DNA of 45,128 nucleotides from Gammaproteobacteria bacterium (GTDB lineage Bacteria; Pseudomonadota; Gammaproteobacteria; Nitrosococcales; Methylophagaceae). The stretch spans positions 1-45,128 of the forward strand of contig JAQRMU010000078.1 of assembly GCA_028598975.1 (NCBI GenBank), given 5' to 3'. The notes under the pieces were generated by a model that saw nothing but the letters and a program-made list of their open reading frames with translations, ran no database searches and was not told the DNA's origin. This document shows positions 42,859-45,128 of the stretch, one piece after another; within the stretch, counting starts at the first letter, position 1, and each line of letters begins with the position of its first letter. A program made the translations under genes and the position numbers.

Positions 42859-44700
42859 TTGCTGGCAATATTGGCCGAGAAAATTTTAGAGCATCGCTCA
42901 GGAGTATCCAGAAATCAGCAAGCTGATCCGATTATCGGTTCAGATGTCGATGTTCTGATCGACTCTAAAATTGTCATTGCCGGCGCCAAAGAATCTGACG
43001 TCGCATTTATGAAAACAATGCTCGAAATCAGTGGTTTTTCCAATATCATCACTACCTATAACGGTAATGGCGTTATGGATTGTCTTCGTCAAGGCATTCA
43101 AGATGATATTTGTAATATCGACTTGTTAGTTATAGATAGTAATCTTCCAGGCATGACCGTTTCTGAATTGCGAACTATGATGGATGAGTTTGATGAGTGG
43201 CGATTAATTCCTATTATTTCACTTACACAAGAATCTGAGTGGGATCATGCACAACTTCTCACTGATTTAGGCCATAGTGTAACGTCACTGTTTTATCATC
43301 CTCTTACGGCAGAGTCTTTCCCCCCATCTGTTATGACCGCGCTGGCTGTTAAGAAAGAGCGAGATGAAGTTGCTCAGCGACACATTGAATTAGTTGATGA
43401 GTTAGATAAGTTAAAAGTAATGGAAGCGCGATTGCAGTTTTCTGTCGGGCATGATGACTTAACAGGGTTATTAAACCGCCGTCGCTTAGAGCAAGTGCTT
43501 GATTTAACCCTTACACATATTAGAAACTTCAAGGCAACAAGCGCTTTATTATATTTGGATGTAGATAGATTTAAGGTGTTAAACGATGCCGAAGGGCATG
43601 AAGCAGGAGATAGTTTATTAGTACAAGTTGCTAATGAGTTACGAGGTCAATTTTCTGTTAGTGAAACATTGGTACGCATAGGCTCCGATGAATTTGCAAT
43701 TCTTGTTGATAATGTCACTGATGAAAAAGCAATGGGGTTAGCCGAAGAGTTACGCTTACTTTTTGACGGCTATATTTTTGAGCATAGACATAGTCAATAT
43801 CATTTATCTGTAAGTATTGGCATTAAGTTCATTGAGAGCGATGAAGTATTAACCGCTGGTGATGTGCTCGCCCAAGCTAACCAAGCATGTTATACAGCTA
43901 AAAAACGTGGTCGTAACCGAGTGCACCTATATTGCCCTCAAGATACGGAAATGCACACACTACGACACAATGTTGAGTGGGCACCACGTATTAGAGAGGC
44001 ACTGCAACAAGAAAGGTTCTTATTAGAGTACCAACCTATTTATTCGATTGGCACGGGCCAAATTAGTCACTATGAGTGTTTAATTAGAATGAAAGGTGAT
44101 GATCATGTTATTTACTATCCAAATGACTTTATTCCTGTTGCTGAAACGATGGGATTAATTCATCAGATTGATTTATGGGTTGTGCACCATGCGTTTAATT
44201 TAATACGAACACTACCCGAAGATATTTCACTCACAATCAACTTATCTGGAAATATTTTCTTGGATCAAAACCTGTTCCCTCTTATTAAGCAAAAATTAGC
44301 GGAAACGGGAGTAAATCCTAGTCGAGTCATTTTTGAAATTACCGAAACGGCAGCTATATCTAACTTTGAACAAACAAAAGAGATGGTGATACGGTTACGG
44401 TCATTGGGATGTTTGTTTGCCTTAGATGACTTTGGTGCAGGCTTTAATTCGTATAGCTACCTTAAGCAATTTCCTGTTGAAATTCTTAAAATTGATGGTA
44501 GTTTTATTACAAATTTAGATTCTGATCCTGTTGATCAATTATTAGTGAAATCTATGATTGATATTGCTCATGGCTTAGGAAAGAAAACCGTAGCAGAATT
44601 TGTTGAACACCAAAGTACGATGGATTTACTCAAAGAGCATGGCGTTGATTATATTCAAGGCTTCTTAGTGGGTAAGCCCAGAGGCACGCTAATCTCTTAG
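42859..44700 (+). CDS. Receiver-like GGDEF/EAL cyclic-di-GMP protein
   Basis: A 613-residue protein with a receiver-like N-terminal domain (about residues 35-165; DLLVIDSNLPG has the Asp), a GGDEF domain (about 195-365) and an EAL domain (about 375-610). The diguanylate cyclase signature reads GSDEF instead of GGDEF. The EAL motif is ECLIR, but other EAL residues are kept: FEITET, LDDFGAG, LKIDGSF and VDYIQGF. So phosphodiesterase activity is plausible and cyclase activity uncertain. The start is doubtful: TTG 42859 follows an in-frame stop and no strong RBS is visible. A role in motility or adhesion is suggested by the flagellar neighbours. Confidence 0.82.
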   Translation: MLAILAEKILEHRSGVSRNQQADPIIGSDVDVLIDSKIVIAGAKESDVAFMKTMLEISGFSNIITTYNGNGVMDCLRQGIQDDICNIDLLVIDSNLPGMTVSELRTMMDEFDEWRLIPIISLTQESEWDHAQLLTDLGHSVTSLFYHPLTAESFPPSVMTALAVKKERDEVAQRHIELVDELDKLKVMEARLQFSVGHDDLTGLLNRRRLEQVLDLTLTHIRNFKATSALLYLDVDRFKVLNDAEGHEAGDSLLVQVANELRGQFSVSETLVRIGSDEFAILVDNVTDEKAMGLAEELRLLFDGYIFEHRHSQYHLSVSIGIKFIESDEVLTAGDVLAQANQACYTAKKRGRNRVHLYCPQDTEMHTLRHNVEWAPRIREALQQERFLLEYQPIYSIGTGQISHYECLIRMKGDDHVIYYPNDFIPVAETMGLIHQIDLWVVHHAFNLIRTLPEDISLTINLSGNIFLDQNLFPLIKQKLAETGVNPSRVIFEITETAAISNFEQTKEMVIRLRSLGCLFALDDFGAGFNSYSYLKQFPVEILKIDGSFITNLDSDPVDQLLVKSMIDIAHGLGKKTVAEFVEHQSTMDLLKEHGVDYIQGFLVGKPRGTLIS

Positions 44701-44927
44701 TGTAGCTCTTGTCTGAAGTCAGTATGGTCACTACCGTTACCATGTAAGCGGTTAATTAAGTGGGCTTCTTCATCACTTAAATTACAGCTATCAATTAACT
44801 GGCTCATACCCACACCTTTACGTGCTAGACGAATGGCATGATCATAATTATGTTGTTGTGAACTCATGCCTAGATCAAGCGTGTTTTGGTGTTCTTTTAG
44901 TTGATTTAATGTTTGCTCAAACTTCAT
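44697..44927 (-). pseudogene. DUF2802-like protein, 5' end truncated
   Basis: The C-terminal 76 residues of a DUF2802-type protein: a coiled-coil (MKFEQTLNQLKEHQNTLDLG) and the conserved DHAIRLARKGVGMSQLIDSC followed by NLSDEEAHLINRLHGN. The frame stays open upstream of ATG 44927 as AGLQDQLSVLCAGAIGSDKK, typical coiled coil, up to a TGA at 45015-45017, where transposase sequence begins. The normal N-terminal membrane anchor is missing. Relatives usually sit next to the FliK/FlhB-like pair, as here. It overlaps the end of the GGDEF/EAL gene by four bases (convergent). Confidence 0.75.
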
Positions 44928-45014
44928 TATTTTTTTATCTGAACCGATAGCACCTGCACATAAGACGGATAACTGATCCTGTAAACCGGCAATTTTTGCT
45001 GTTTGGTGTTGGAA

Positions 45015-45128
45015 TCACCCATTTTACGCAGCCACGCGCCTAAGGTGCTGGCAGACGGAATGGTGGTTAGGCCCAATACTTCGGTGAGCGCAGCGTCTTC
45101 GTTAAGGTGCCTTACCTCATCTAAATGG
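45015..45128 (-). mobile_element. IS1380-like transposase fragment at the right edge
   Basis: The minus strand encodes LDEVRHLNEDAALTEVLGL and then TIPSASTLGAWLRKMGDS, which resembles the N-terminal part of IS1380-family transposases. The reading then passes straight into the DUF2802 coding strand (out of frame, stopping at 44927-44929) without an IS terminal repeat. It is therefore an internal transposase fragment, not an intact end. Real rearrangement and contig-end assembly artefact are both possible. Confidence 0.6.

Overview
The window reads as chromosomal DNA of a low-GC gammaproteobacterium. The gene content would suit a Methylophaga-like or related Thiotrichales methylotroph: a yfgM-bamB-der cluster, PurU, the adjacent pair pgl-glk, SthA, TcdA, and a FliK/FlhB-like/DUF2802 flagellar cluster. 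This assignment is inference from content and base composition, and is only moderately sure. Both ends break inside insertion-sequence-like DNA: an ISAs1-like transposase start at the left edge and an IS1380-like transposase fragment at the right edge. The window may therefore be a whole contig bounded by repeats. I see no tRNA, rRNA or CRISPR array.

Layout. 0.1-3.4 kb: outer-membrane assembly and GTPase operon (yfgM, bamB, der). 4.0-9.7 kb: a LapB/LapC/LapE-type type I secretion machine with an embedded LuxR-type regulator whose receiver domain is degenerate. Its lapC-like gene is split at a run of eight G, its lapE-like gene is out of frame with its own good RBS and start, and a second run of eight G lies upstream of lapB. 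No adhesin substrate, lapD or lapG is in the window. 9.8-11.6 kb: fabA-fabB, closed by terminators. 11.7-17.0 kb: hydrolase and MazG-like genes, then purU, an HDOD gene, sthA and a YdfG-like reductase. 17.0-20.2 kb, minus strand: a membrane protein, then dapE, an ArsC-like gene and dapC (lysine/diaminopimelate synthesis). 20.3-21.6 kb: a DMT exporter and a VOC protein.

21.6-22.1 kb is a gene-free stretch with an inverted pair of DnaA-box-like sites, a further perfect DnaA box and a perfect 13-bp-arm hairpin. 22.1-25.0 kb, minus strand: an HExxH protein of unknown function, tcdA, a DksA-like zinc-finger protein, a YgjP-like metallopeptidase and tatD. 25.6-29.6 kb: ggt, trhO and an L,D-transpeptidase gene that has lost its catalytic domain. 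29.6-31.6 kb: phoA, flanked by a perfect 52-bp direct repeat that duplicates the 3' end of btuC. 31.6-34.2 kb: a BtuCDF-type ABC importer. A MITE-like element of about 335 bp with a nested REP-like palindromic unit separates it from the divergent hypoxanthine phosphoribosyltransferase and methylthioinosine phosphorylase pair.

35.9-45.1 kb: a CsiV-like protein, a decayed ORF, pgl-glk, apaG and a YjdF-like membrane protein. Next comes a pentapeptide-repeat gene apparently separated from its N-terminal domain by a pentanucleotide repeat. The stretch ends with fliK-like, flhB-like, a GGDEF/EAL protein and a 5'-truncated DUF2802 gene.

The most notable theme is several genes interrupted exactly at short tandem repeats (G8 in lapC, TTTAG units in the pentapeptide gene) or by single-base changes (lapE). 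These could be phase-variable switches, genuine decay or sequencing error. Reads from several clones would separate the three.
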